From an uncultured Clostridium sp. (GTDB taxonomy: Bacteria; Bacillota; Clostridia; Lachnospirales; Lachnospiraceae), in the NCBI GenBank assembly GCA_900542035.1, contig UQMJ01000005.1:62001-126000 (forward strand): a DNA stretch of 64,000 nucleotides, written 5' to 3'. The notes beneath the pieces were generated by a model. That model saw only the letters and a program-made list of their open reading frames with translations, did no database searches and was not told where the DNA came from. Positions within the stretch are counted from its first letter, which is position 1; the number at the start of each line of letters is the position of its first letter. Of the stretch, positions 1-8,113 are shown one piece after another. Position numbers and translations under genes: made by a program.

Positions 1-765
1 GAAGATTATCAGGCGATGAAACAGGGCATCGAATCCGGAATCATCTCTCCGCAGCGTCTGCAGGATGCCCTGGAACGGATTCTGGCCTGCAAAGCGGCCA
101 TTGGACTGCATAAAAAGAAACAGAATCATCAGTTTTATGCTGGAAAAGAGGCGCTGCAGGTAATTGGCTGTCCGGAACATCAGGAAATTGCCAGAAAAGC
201 GGCCGCAAAAGCAGTAACCCTGGTTAAAAACACAAAGGGCCAGATTCCGCTTTTACCAGAACGGTATAAAAAAATCGGCGTGTTTGTCTTTTCTGGGAAT
301 GTCGGAAACCAGAGAAGCATTTACGGCCAGGGCGTGCAGTCAGGAGGAAGCGGCGCTACAACGGGGCATATTCTGGAAGCACTGAAAAAATACGGGTATG
401 AGCCGGAATTAATGGAATCTTCTATGAACAAAGGGCCGGTTGAAGCGTTAAAGAATAAATACGACGCCATTATGATTTTTGCAGACATCAGCGGATTTGC
501 CCAGACCAATTCGGTCCGTCTTATGTGGCCGGATCCCATGTCCAGTTGTTATCCGTGGTATATCCATGACGTTCCGACGGTTTTTACGTCTTTTAATTAT
601 ACCAATCATTTGATTGATGTATCCAGAGTTCCGGCATTTATTAATGCCTATAACAACCGTCCGGATACCATCGAAGAAACTATAAAAAGAATTGCAGGAA
701 TCGAGCCGTTTGAAGGAAAATATGAAGAAAGTGTCTGGTGCGGAACCTGGGACACCAGATTTTAG
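1..765 (+). CDS. Glycoside hydrolase family 3 protein, C-terminal part (5' truncated by window)
   Basis: The open frame runs from base 1, so the N-terminal catalytic barrel lies outside the window. The visible part starts with the helix pair that ends a GH3 barrel (EDYQAMKQGIESG, then LQDALERILACKAAIGL). It continues with the typical entry to the second alpha/beta domain (AAAKAVTLVKN, followed by an IPLLP turn). Family knowledge gives a beta-N-acetylglucosaminidase or beta-glucosidase type activity; the substrate cannot be read from this half. No signal peptide can be judged. The sulfatase gene begins 12 bases after the stop, so the two genes probably share a transcript and act on the same sulfated or amino-sugar glycan. 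That substrate link is inference. Confidence 0.8.
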   Translation, partial: EDYQAMKQGIESGIISPQRLQDALERILACKAAIGLHKKKQNHQFYAGKEALQVIGCPEHQEIARKAAAKAVTLVKNTKGQIPLLPERYKKIGVFVFSGNVGNQRSIYGQGVQSGGSGATTGHILEALKKYGYEPELMESSMNKGPVEALKNKYDAIMIFADISGFAQTNSVRLMWPDPMSSCYPWYIHDVPTVFTSFNYTNHLIDVSRVPAFINAYNNRPDTIEETIKRIAGIEPFEGKYEESVWCGTWDTRF

Positions 766-776
766 GAGGGAGAAAT

Positions 777-2381
777 TTGAGGAAACAACCCCATATTATT
801 ATTTTTAATCCAGATGAAATGCGTTGGAATACCATGGGACATATGGGAAATCCAGCGGCAGTCACTCCGTTTTTAGACGAATTTGCAGCCAGGGAAGGGG
901 TCTCTTTTTCCAATGCTTTTTGCCAGAATACGGTCTGCGTCCCCAGCCGGTGCAGTTTTTTTACCGGACTGTACCCCCATGTCAACGGACACAGAACCAT
1001 GAGCCATCTGCTTCATCCAGGAGAGAGCAATTTGTTTTCTGAATTAAGGGAAGCTGGATACTATGTGTGGATGAATGCAAGAAACGACTTGTTTGCCGGC
1101 CAGATAGAAGGGTGGGCAGAAAGCAATGCCGATGAGATTTTTTATGGAGGAAACGTGCCGGAAGCGCCTGGCCCTGTCCATCCGGCAGACCATCAGGGAA
1201 AAGATAAGTATTCCCATTTTGAAGGAAAGCTGGGGCTTGATCAGAATGGACGCAATTACAGCAGAGATGACGAGGATGTAGATGCTGCTGTCCGTAAGAT
1301 TCAGGAATACAAAGGAGAACAGCCGCTGTGCCTGTTTCTGGGATTAAACGATCCCCACGTGCCTTATCAGGTAGAAGAGCCTTATTTTTCAGCCATTGAC
1401 CGGACAAAGCTTCCTAGACGGATTGATGCAAAGCAATGTACCGGAAAGGCGAAGATGTTGGATTTGATCCGCCAGTATCAAGATATGGGAGATTATACAG
1501 AAGAAGATTGGGGAGAACTTCGGGCAACGTATCTGGGAATGTGCACCAAAGTGGACAGCCAGTTTCGCCGCCTGTGCCAGGCGCTGGAAGAAAAGGGAAT
1601 TTATGACGACTGCCTGATTTTCTTTTTCAGCGACCATGGAGACTTTGCAGGAGATTACGGCCTGACGGAAAAGGCCCAGAATACCTTTGAAGACTGCCTG
1701 ACCAGGATTCCATTTTTGATAAAGCCGCCAAAAGAGAAGGACGATCCGAAGCTGGCTATGGGAGTTAGCAGCGCTCTGACAGAACTGGTGGATTTTTATG
1801 CAACTGCCATTGATTATGCAGGAGTGGATCCAAAGCGAACCCATTTTGGAAAAAGTCTGCGGCCAATTCTGGAAAAGGAGACCTCTGAAAACCGTTCCTA
1901 TGTGTTCTGCGAAGGCGGGAGGCTGCCGGAAGAGACACATTGCGATGAATTCCACAGTTCCGGACCTGCTGGTCCTCCGGAATCCTTTGTATACTGGCCG
2001 AAGATGAAAGCCCAGTCAGACGGAACGGCCCATGCAAAAGGAACCATGATTCGGGATAAACGGTATAAATATGTAAGCCGGATTACTGGGGAAGATGAAT
2101 TTTATGATATGGAACAGGATCCGGACGAAATGCACAACCAGATCCAGAATCCGGTCTATAAAGAAAAACGGATGGAAATGCAGATAGAGCTGATGCGCTG
2201 GTACCAGCGGACCTGCGATGTCGTTCCCCACACATACGATAATCGGTTTACCAATGAAATGCTCTGGGCCAGGGTAAGACCCCTTTGCCCGCCGGAGCAT
2301 GAAGAAGAAGTGAAAGAAAAGATCCGCGGCGGCATCAAACAGGGAATTTTAATCCAGTATCTGAAAACTTTGAAAAAGTAA
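777..2381 (+). CDS. Type I sulfatase (formylglycine-dependent, Cys type)
   Basis: A 534-residue sulfatase. The TTG at 777 is chosen because AGGAGGG sits 6 bases upstream (764-770) and the product then begins MRKQPHIIIFNPDEMRWN, the usual first beta strand with a metal-binding Asp. A GTG at 738 lies inside the upstream gene. The active-site signature is C54-V-P-S-R58 followed by CSFFTGLYPHVNGHRT, so Cys54 is the residue converted to formylglycine, in an anaerobe by a radical-SAM maturase. The metal-site segment FFFSDHGDFAGDYG is also present. There is no signal peptide, so the enzyme is probably cytoplasmic and acts on imported sulfated sugars. No maturase gene is visible in the window. The substrate is unknown. 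Confidence 0.9.
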   Translation: MRKQPHIIIFNPDEMRWNTMGHMGNPAAVTPFLDEFAAREGVSFSNAFCQNTVCVPSRCSFFTGLYPHVNGHRTMSHLLHPGESNLFSELREAGYYVWMNARNDLFAGQIEGWAESNADEIFYGGNVPEAPGPVHPADHQGKDKYSHFEGKLGLDQNGRNYSRDDEDVDAAVRKIQEYKGEQPLCLFLGLNDPHVPYQVEEPYFSAIDRTKLPRRIDAKQCTGKAKMLDLIRQYQDMGDYTEEDWGELRATYLGMCTKVDSQFRRLCQALEEKGIYDDCLIFFFSDHGDFAGDYGLTEKAQNTFEDCLTRIPFLIKPPKEKDDPKLAMGVSSALTELVDFYATAIDYAGVDPKRTHFGKSLRPILEKETSENRSYVFCEGGRLPEETHCDEFHSSGPAGPPESFVYWPKMKAQSDGTAHAKGTMIRDKRYKYVSRITGEDEFYDMEQDPDEMHNQIQNPVYKEKRMEMQIELMRWYQRTCDVVPHTYDNRFTNEMLWARVRPLCPPEHEEEVKEKIRGGIKQGILIQYLKTLKK

Positions 2382-2394
2382 AGACTGAGAAACA

Positions 2395-2436
2395 AAAATC
2401 CGAACCGGAATCCAGATGGAAACCGGTTCGGATTTT
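2395..2436. terminator. Bidirectional rho-independent terminator (sulfatase gene / tRNA-Ala)
   Basis: A perfect 14-bp inverted repeat, AAAATCCGAACCGG (2395-2408) and CCGGTTCGGATTTT (2423-2436), separated by 14 bases. It has A/T flanks on both sides and lies between convergent transcription units: the sulfatase gene on + and tRNA-Ala on -. Confidence 0.85.
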
Positions 2437-2448
2437 CAGATCAATCAG

Positions 2449-2521
2449 TGGAGCATATGGGATTCGAACCCACGGCCTTTTGAATGCCATTCAAACGCGC
2501 TCCCAGCTGCGCCAATGCCCC
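2449..2521 (-). tRNA. tRNA-Ala (anticodon GGC)
   Basis: The reverse complement reads GGGGCAT in the 5' acceptor arm and ATGCTCC in the 3' arm (one G-U pair), with discriminator A. The anticodon stem is TTTGA/TCAAA around a loop ATGGCAT, giving anticodon GGC. The T arm is GTGGG-TTCGAAT-CCCAT. Length is 73 nt and the 3' CCA is not encoded (the next bases are CTG). It stands alone between protein genes. Confidence 0.93.
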
Positions 2522-2537
2522 GTAACAGAACAACCAG

Positions 2538-2543
2538 ATTATA
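2538..2543 (-). promoter_or_regulatory. Extended -10 promoter of tRNA-Ala
   Basis: On the minus strand TGGTATAAT (hexamer TATAAT at 2538-2543) ends 16 bases before the tRNA 5' end. The TGn extension may make up for a poor -35 (TTTCTA at 2561-2566, 17-base spacer). Confidence 0.6.
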
Positions 2544-2713
2544 CCATAAAAGAAGAAAAATAGAAAGTACCCAAATGAAAAAAATTGCCAGTTAAGGAAA
2601 TTGTAAGAGAATGTAAGAGGATAGAACCTTTTCTTTTTTTTAATTCGTCAGTATAATAGATACGATCGGTATGGGAGGACCCAGAAGAAGAGAAAACATA
2701 AGGAGGCAGAATT

Positions 2714-4390
2714 GTGACAACAAAAATGATTACGAGGATGAAGACGGCAGTCTGGGTTGTTCTGGCAGCCATATTGTGTCTGATTAACGCGGGAGCAGCT
2801 TATGCAGACACCGAAGGCGGCCAGGCAACGGAAAACGTACAGATTACCTCGTGTGAGATTACAGATGATGGAAATGTCCGGATTACCGCAGTGAATACAG
2901 GGACGATTTCAGGAGAGGACAATCACTTTTATCTGAAAGAGTTAAAACCCTATGAGGATTCTGTGCGGACCAGAGGATATGTACAGGCAGTGGACAAAGG
3001 AAATGAAGTGACATTTACGTTTCCATTAAATGCCGGTACAGCAGACAGCCGTCTGTATTCCAAGTTTGTGGTAACAGTATGGGACGGCTCCAATTACGTA
3101 GCGGTCAGCCAGCCGCATTACATTACCAATCCGGAAAAGATTGCAAAGAACCAGAATCCGTTTCACGATCCGTTAAGCAAAAAAGGCCTGCTGATTGAGC
3201 ACGATATGTTAAATGATGCCTTTGCCCTTGGCGTAAAGCATACCATTGTCAACATTCCGTTCCAAGCTATGCTGGGTACTGGTATTGACTATGAATATGA
3301 AGGCAAAACCTATCATTTCAGCAAAGAGTTTTTTGATATTTACGACAAGACGATTTTTGATTTCTCGGCAAAGGGGATTTCGGTTACCGCCGTTATTTTA
3401 AACAGCTGGAATGAGACGACTCCCGATTTAATTTATCCTGGAACCAAGAAAAATGCATCTGCAAATTATTATATGTTCAATGCTGCTACGGAGGCCGGTT
3501 ATGAGGATATTAAGGCCATGGCTTCCTTCCTGGCAGAGCGTTATGACGGAACCTATGGAAAGATTTCCAACTGGATTATCGGCAATGAGATTAACAATCA
3601 GCAGTGGAATTACATCGGTCCTATGGACGTAACCAGTTATATGACAGAGTTTGAGCGGGCGTTCCGCGTATTCTATACTGCCATTAAGAGCACCAATGCC
3701 AATGACCGAGTATACTTTTCCCTGGATTACAACTGGAACAACGAGATTAACGGGACAACCAAGTATGGCGGAAAGGAAGTCGTGGACACGTTCAACAACC
3801 TGGTACAGGCAAAAGGACAGATGGACTGGGGACTGGCGTACCACCCATATTCGGTTCCGCTGACGGAGCCGGAATTCTGGGACGACAGCCAGACCGGACT
3901 GATTACCTGGGATTACAATTCTCCGATTATTAATTTTGCCAATCTGGAACTTCTGACCAACTATTTCAGCCAGAGCCATCTGCTGGACAGCAAAGGAGAA
4001 GTCCGTCCGATTATCCTGTCGGAACAGGGATTTACTTCTAAGAGCGCCAGCAGAGGAGAGTGCGAAGATCTGCAGGCCGCGGCATTCGCCTATGCCTACT
4101 ACATTGCAGACAGCAATCCGCACATCGATGCGTTTATTATGAGCCGTCAGGTTGACGCAGTATCGGAAGCAGAGCTTTCCTGTGCGTTTGGGCTCTGGAG
4201 CTGCGATATGAAGGCTGGAAACCGAGTTGTGCCAACCGGCCAGAAAAAGATCTGGGAAGTATACCGCTATATTGATAAAGTCAATAAGACCCTGGAAGTG
4301 ACCGATTTTGCAAAAGACATTATCGGCATTCAAAACTGGGGCGACGTGATTCCGAACTTTAAGTACCGGAATCAGGAAAAGCGCAGATAA
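2714..4390 (+). CDS. Secreted DUF5722-family glycosidase-like protein
   Basis: A 558-residue protein starting at GTG 2714, with AGGAGG (2701-2706) 7 bases upstream. Residues 1-33 form a signal peptide (KTAVWVVLAAILCLINAGAAYA then D). A small beta-rich domain covers roughly 40-145, followed by a TIM-barrel-like region. Two motifs match clan GH-A catalytic strands: NWIIGNEINNQQW, with E292 in the acid/base position, and IILSEQGF, with E437 in the nucleophile position. Assignment to DUF5722 is from memory of the family; glycoside hydrolysis is inference from these motifs. The tRNA terminator and promoter separate it from the sulfatase gene, and a TetR gene follows after 30 bases. No anchor or membrane segment is seen at the C-terminus, so it is probably released or loosely wall-bound. 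Confidence 0.75.
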   Translation: MTTKMITRMKTAVWVVLAAILCLINAGAAYADTEGGQATENVQITSCEITDDGNVRITAVNTGTISGEDNHFYLKELKPYEDSVRTRGYVQAVDKGNEVTFTFPLNAGTADSRLYSKFVVTVWDGSNYVAVSQPHYITNPEKIAKNQNPFHDPLSKKGLLIEHDMLNDAFALGVKHTIVNIPFQAMLGTGIDYEYEGKTYHFSKEFFDIYDKTIFDFSAKGISVTAVILNSWNETTPDLIYPGTKKNASANYYMFNAATEAGYEDIKAMASFLAERYDGTYGKISNWIIGNEINNQQWNYIGPMDVTSYMTEFERAFRVFYTAIKSTNANDRVYFSLDYNWNNEINGTTKYGGKEVVDTFNNLVQAKGQMDWGLAYHPYSVPLTEPEFWDDSQTGLITWDYNSPIINFANLELLTNYFSQSHLLDSKGEVRPIILSEQGFTSKSASRGECEDLQAAAFAYAYYIADSNPHIDAFIMSRQVDAVSEAELSCAFGLWSCDMKAGNRVVPTGQKKIWEVYRYIDKVNKTLEVTDFAKDIIGIQNWGDVIPNFKYRNQEKRR

Positions 4391-4420
4391 CAGAACGGTT
4401 TTTGTTAAAAGGGGAACGAA

Positions 4421-5032
4421 ATGCCAAAAGTGGCTTATTCAGAGGAAGAACGGGCAGATATCCGGAAAAATCTCATTGCGGCCGGATTGGATCTGATGGC
4501 AAAGCAGGGGATTCAGCATACCACCATTCAGCAGATTTATGAGAGGGTGGGAATTTCACGTACGTTTTTCTATACGTTTTTTTCAACAAAAGAAGAATTT
4601 GTTGTTGAAATGCTGTACGTCCAGCAGCCAAAGATCATTGCGTATACGGAAACACTGATGCGCGATCCAAATTTAAGCTGGCGCGATGCAGTGAAGAAAT
4701 TTCTGCATTCCTGCTGTTATGGCGAGAAAAACGGAATTGCAGTCCTGACGATAGAAGAACAGCAGCTGATATTTCGCCGGTTATCCAAAGACCAGGAACA
4801 GATCTTTAGGGAAAAGCAGAGATGCCTGTTTGGAAACATCCTGGAAAGCTTTGGGATAAAAGCAGAACCGGAACGAATTGCCGTCTTTACCAATTTGTGC
4901 CTGACGGTGCTTGTAATCCGGAGGGCGATTCCCGATACGCTTCCATTGTTTGTTCCGGAAGCAGCAGACAAAACCATTGAGATTCAGATAGACGCCATTG
5001 TCGATACGTTAGAAGGGTTTCGAACACAATAA
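4421..5032 (+). CDS. TetR/AcrR-family transcriptional regulator
   Basis: A 203-residue protein. Residues about 10-60 form the TetR DNA-binding domain, with the helix-turn-helix visible as HTTIQQIYERVGISRTFFYTFF followed by STKEEF, the usual start of helix 4. The C-terminal ligand domain is not conserved, so the effector is unknown. ATG 4421 has an AAGGGG-like site 8 bases upstream. It follows the DUF5722 gene by 30 bases with no terminator between, so it may be co-transcribed. The inverted repeats at 5040-5084 and 5097-5126, just downstream of the gene, are candidate operator sites; that link is inference. Confidence 0.85.
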   Translation: MPKVAYSEEERADIRKNLIAAGLDLMAKQGIQHTTIQQIYERVGISRTFFYTFFSTKEEFVVEMLYVQQPKIIAYTETLMRDPNLSWRDAVKKFLHSCCYGEKNGIAVLTIEEQQLIFRRLSKDQEQIFREKQRCLFGNILESFGIKAEPERIAVFTNLCLTVLVIRRAIPDTLPLFVPEAADKTIEIQIDAIVDTLEGFRTQ

Positions 5033-5039
5033 AACCATG

Positions 5040-5084
5040 TAAGTCCGTCTTATATGCAGCAGGGATTCATATCAGACGGACTTA
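5040..5084. terminator. Long inverted repeat downstream of the TetR gene
   Basis: TAAGTCCGTCT (5040-5050) pairs perfectly with AGACGGACTTA (5074-5084), and the inner TATATG/CATATC extend the stem. There is no T tract after it, so it may be a weak terminator, an RNA processing structure or a protein binding site. Confidence 0.5.
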
Positions 5085-5096
5085 TCAACACAAAAA

Positions 5097-5126
5097 ATAA
5101 AGACAAATTTTTTGAAATGTCTTTAT
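5097..5126. promoter_or_regulatory. Inverted repeat upstream of the 161-residue protein, candidate operator
   Basis: ATAAAGACA (5097-5105) and TGTCTTTAT (5118-5126) form a perfect 9-bp inverted repeat with a 12-base spacer, 25 bases before the start codon of the next gene. The size fits a TetR-type operator, but I see no clean -35/-10 pair here. Its function is inferred only from position. Confidence 0.4.
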
Positions 5127-5150
5127 ATAAACAAATAGGAGGATAACACT

Positions 5151-5636
5151 ATGGGATTTTTTAGCAAACTTTTTAAGGGACCGGAACCAGACATGGAAAA
5201 AAGCAGGGCCAATGCGGAAAAAATGAGGGCGTTATTTAACCAAAAGGTGGACAGAGGGGACGATTACCGGCTGATTTTTGGATATACGGAGGATGTAAGC
5301 CGGTTTAATTATGGGTTTGTCCATGGCAGCAAGACGAAAATCGGCAATCTGATTGTGGGATGGAAAGAAGCAGAACCAACGATTGTAGTGGTTCCGACCA
5401 TTCCGGATCTTTCAGGCTGCGGCGAGGCGGTTTTCTACCGCCGATCCGATATTTTAAAGGCATACCGGAACAAATATCCTACCGATGCCTTTGTCATTTA
5501 TCCGGATAAAAAGGGCTATATCGGAATCAATGCCTATGAATGGCTGGAAGATGAAAAGCTATATGTATATGTATCGCAGAAAGAAGAACTGGAAGCTTTT
5601 ACGTCCTTCTTTTTAAATCAGTTTGCGAAAAAGTAA
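5151..5636 (+). CDS. Hypothetical protein, 161 residues
   Basis: I do not recognise the family. ATG 5151 has AGGAGG (5137-5142) 8 bases upstream, so the gene is real. The product starts MGFFSKLFKGP, an amphipathic basic N-terminus of the kind seen in small cytosolic or membrane-associated Firmicutes proteins. A charged helix (residues 15-35) and a mixed alpha/beta region (IVVVPTIPDL; DAFVIYPDKKGYIG) follow. There is no signal peptide, membrane segment or Cys cluster. It stands alone between the TetR gene and the nrdAB promoter. The inverted repeat directly upstream suggests regulated expression. Confidence 0.7.
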   Translation: MGFFSKLFKGPEPDMEKSRANAEKMRALFNQKVDRGDDYRLIFGYTEDVSRFNYGFVHGSKTKIGNLIVGWKEAEPTIVVVPTIPDLSGCGEAVFYRRSDILKAYRNKYPTDAFVIYPDKKGYIGINAYEWLEDEKLYVYVSQKEELEAFTSFFLNQFAKK

Positions 5637-5671
5637 GAACAGAATCTGTATAAAAAAGTCTGCATATCATC

Positions 5672-5700
5672 TTGAAAAAATACGAAATCTAGTATATGAT
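5672..5700 (+). promoter_or_regulatory. nrdAB promoter
   Basis: TTGAAA (5672-5677) and TATGAT (5695-5700) are separated by 17 bases, with a predicted transcription start near 5707. The palindrome CACAATATGTG (5713-5723) lies just after the start and resembles an NrdR box (ACACWATATWGWGT-like). A second AT-rich element overlaps the -10 (about 5690-5701), but the two centres are about 23 bp apart, so a classical NrdR pair is uncertain. Confidence 0.7.
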
Positions 5701-5732
5701 ATTTAATCGAAGCACAATATGTGGAGGTGGAT

Positions 5733-8081
5733 ATGCAGATTAGAAAACAAAGCGGTATATTGGAGGATTCTACGCCTCATAAGATAACAGAAACCATGGA
5801 AAAAGCCTTTGTCACTGCAGGAGGAACTCGTAATGAGCCTGCAGCGGCAGGGCTTTTGAAGGTTGTGGAAGACAGCGGATTAGAGGAGTGTCTGGCAGAA
5901 ATCCAGAGGGAGTTTGATCCATCCTTATATTCACTTCATACGTTATCCGTCCGGCTTTCCGGTTTTATAAAACCAGGTATGGAAATGGAAGAACGGATTG
6001 CAGCGCTGACAAAGGCAGCCATTGAACTGACCAGCCCAGAGGCGCCGGATTGGGAAAAAATTGCAGCCCGTTTTTTGAATTATAGATTCCGCCGCCGTCT
6101 GGCAGCAGAACTGAACCGCCTGGAAATTAGCTGTTTTTATGAAAAGATCGTTTATCTGACAAAAGAAGGGCTGTACGGGGATTATATCCTCAATTCCTAT
6201 TCCAGGGAAGACCTGGAATTGGCGGCTTCTTTTATAGAGGACAGCAGGGATCAGCAGTTTACCTGGTCGTGTCTGGATCTCCTTTTAAAACGCTATGTGA
6301 TCCAGACACGTCAGCATGAACCGTTGGAAACGCCCCAGGAAATGTTTTTAGGAATTGCCCTCCATCTTGCCATGAATGAGACAGCAGACCGGATGAAATG
6401 GGTTCGGAAATTCTACGATATGTTAAGCCTGCAGCAGGTAACGATGGCAACTCCCACCCTGTCCAATGCGAGAAAGCCGTATCATCAGCTGTCCAGCTGT
6501 TTTATTGATATGGTGCCGGACAGCCTGGAGGGAATTTACCGCAGCATTGATAACTTTGCCAGGGTAAGCAAATTTGGCGGAGGCATGGGACTGTATTTTG
6601 GAAAAGTCAGGGCAACCGGAAGCAGCATCCGAGGATTTGAAGGCGCCGCCGGAGGGGTTATCCGCTGGATTAAACTGGTAAATGATACGGCAGTTGCAGT
6701 GGATCAGCTTGGTATGCGTCAGGGCGCGGCAGCCGTATATCTGGATGCATGGCATAAGGATTTGCCGGAATTTTTACAGCTTAGAACCAATAATGGCGAT
6801 GACCGGATGAAGGCCCATGATATTTTTCCGGCCGTATGCTGGCCGGATCTATTCTGGAAACTGGCCCGCACGGATTTAGACGCTTCCTGGTATCTGATGT
6901 GTCCTCACGAGATTCTGACAGTGAAAGGGTACTCCTTAGAAGACTACTGGGGAGAGGAATGGGAAAAGCGTTACTTAAGCTGTGCAGAGGATCCCAGGAT
7001 TACCAAACGAACCGTGACAGTGAAAGAGATTGTCCGTCTGGTATTAAAAAGCGCAGTAGAGACTGGAACGCCGTTTACGTTTAACAGAGATGCAGTAAAC
7101 AGGGCCAATCCCAACGGCCACTGCGGGATGATTTACTGTTCCAATCTATGTACAGAAATTGCCCAGAATATGGCTCCGATTGAGACGGTAAGCACAGAAA
7201 TCCAGACAGAAGAAGGAGATACGGTGGTGGTTACCACTACCAGACCAGGAGATTTTGTAGTGTGCAATTTGGCCAGCCTTTCTCTGGGAAATCTTCCAGT
7301 TGAAGAGGAAGAGGTAATGGAAGACATAGTTGACACAGCCGTTCGGGCATTGGACAATGTTATTGATTTGAATTTTTATCCGCTTCCTTATGCCAAGATT
7401 ACTAACCGGCGCTACCGCAGCATCGGTTTAGGGGTCAGCGGTTACCACCATATGCTGGCAAAACGCCGTATCCGCTGGGAGAGCGAGGAACATTTAACCT
7501 TTGTAGACAAGGTGTTTGAGACCATCAATTATGCTGCGGTTTCGGCAAGCTGCCGTCTGGCAGAGGAAAAAGGCTCTTACAGTTGTTTTAAGGGAAGCGA
7601 TTGGGATAATGGCTCTTATTTTGAAAAGAGAGGATATGATAGTCCCAGGTGGGAGAAATTGAAGGAAAGGGTTCATCAACAGGGAATGAGAAACTCCTAT
7701 CTTCTTGCAGTAGCACCTACCAGCAGTACCAGTATTCTAGCAGGGACAACGGCAGGAATCGATCCGGTTATGAATAAGTTCTTCCTGGAGGAAAAACGGG
7801 GCGGTATGCTGCCAAGAGTGGCTCCGGATTTATCGCCGGAGACCTTCTGGTATTATAAAAACGCCCATCTTCTGGATCAGACCTGGAGCGTAAAAGCCTG
7901 CGGCATCAGGCAGCGTCACATTGATCAGGCCCAGAGCATGAATTTATACATTACCAATGAGTATACTCTGCGTCAGGTGCTGGAACTTTACCTGCAGGCA
8001 TGGGAACAGGGGGTAAAGACTATTTATTATGTCCGCAGCAAATCCCTGGAAGTGGAAGAGTGCGAGAGCTGTTCCTCTTAA
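5733..8081 (+). CDS. nrdA: Class I ribonucleoside-diphosphate reductase, alpha subunit
   Basis: A 782-residue large subunit that reduces NDPs to dNDPs with NrdB. ATG 5733 is preferred over GTG 5721 because GGAGG (5723-5727) lies between them. The first 60 residues look like a weak or partial ATP-cone. The catalytic barrel carries YHQLSSCFIDMVPDSL (first redox Cys), NPNGHCGMIYCSNLCTEI (Asn and catalytic Cys/Glu loop) and FVVCNLASLSLGN (second redox Cys). Near the C-terminus, APTSSTSILAGTTAGIDP is the phosphate-binding loop, and the tail ends CESCSS, the swinging Cys pair reduced by a thioredoxin or glutaredoxin. nrdB starts 32 bases downstream in the same operon. Together with the class III enzyme at 43.6 kb, the cell can make dNTPs with or without oxygen. 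Confidence 0.95.
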   Translation: MQIRKQSGILEDSTPHKITETMEKAFVTAGGTRNEPAAAGLLKVVEDSGLEECLAEIQREFDPSLYSLHTLSVRLSGFIKPGMEMEERIAALTKAAIELTSPEAPDWEKIAARFLNYRFRRRLAAELNRLEISCFYEKIVYLTKEGLYGDYILNSYSREDLELAASFIEDSRDQQFTWSCLDLLLKRYVIQTRQHEPLETPQEMFLGIALHLAMNETADRMKWVRKFYDMLSLQQVTMATPTLSNARKPYHQLSSCFIDMVPDSLEGIYRSIDNFARVSKFGGGMGLYFGKVRATGSSIRGFEGAAGGVIRWIKLVNDTAVAVDQLGMRQGAAAVYLDAWHKDLPEFLQLRTNNGDDRMKAHDIFPAVCWPDLFWKLARTDLDASWYLMCPHEILTVKGYSLEDYWGEEWEKRYLSCAEDPRITKRTVTVKEIVRLVLKSAVETGTPFTFNRDAVNRANPNGHCGMIYCSNLCTEIAQNMAPIETVSTEIQTEEGDTVVVTTTRPGDFVVCNLASLSLGNLPVEEEEVMEDIVDTAVRALDNVIDLNFYPLPYAKITNRRYRSIGLGVSGYHHMLAKRRIRWESEEHLTFVDKVFETINYAAVSASCRLAEEKGSYSCFKGSDWDNGSYFEKRGYDSPRWEKLKERVHQQGMRNSYLLAVAPTSSTSILAGTTAGIDPVMNKFFLEEKRGGMLPRVAPDLSPETFWYYKNAHLLDQTWSVKACGIRQRHIDQAQSMNLYITNEYTLRQVLELYLQAWEQGVKTIYYVRSKSLEVEECESCSS

Positions 8082-8113
8082 CAAATATCAATCATCAGAA
8101 GGAGACTGGTTTC

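Noticed and set aside
738..776. GTG 738 as start of the sulfatase
   Set aside because: It lies inside the GH3 gene without a ribosome binding site; TTG 777 has AGGAGGG at ideal distance.
3428..4333. 301-codon open frame on the minus strand inside the DUF5722 gene
   Set aside because: It is fully antisense to a protein with signal peptide and catalytic motifs, has no ribosome binding site, and its translation shows no family features.
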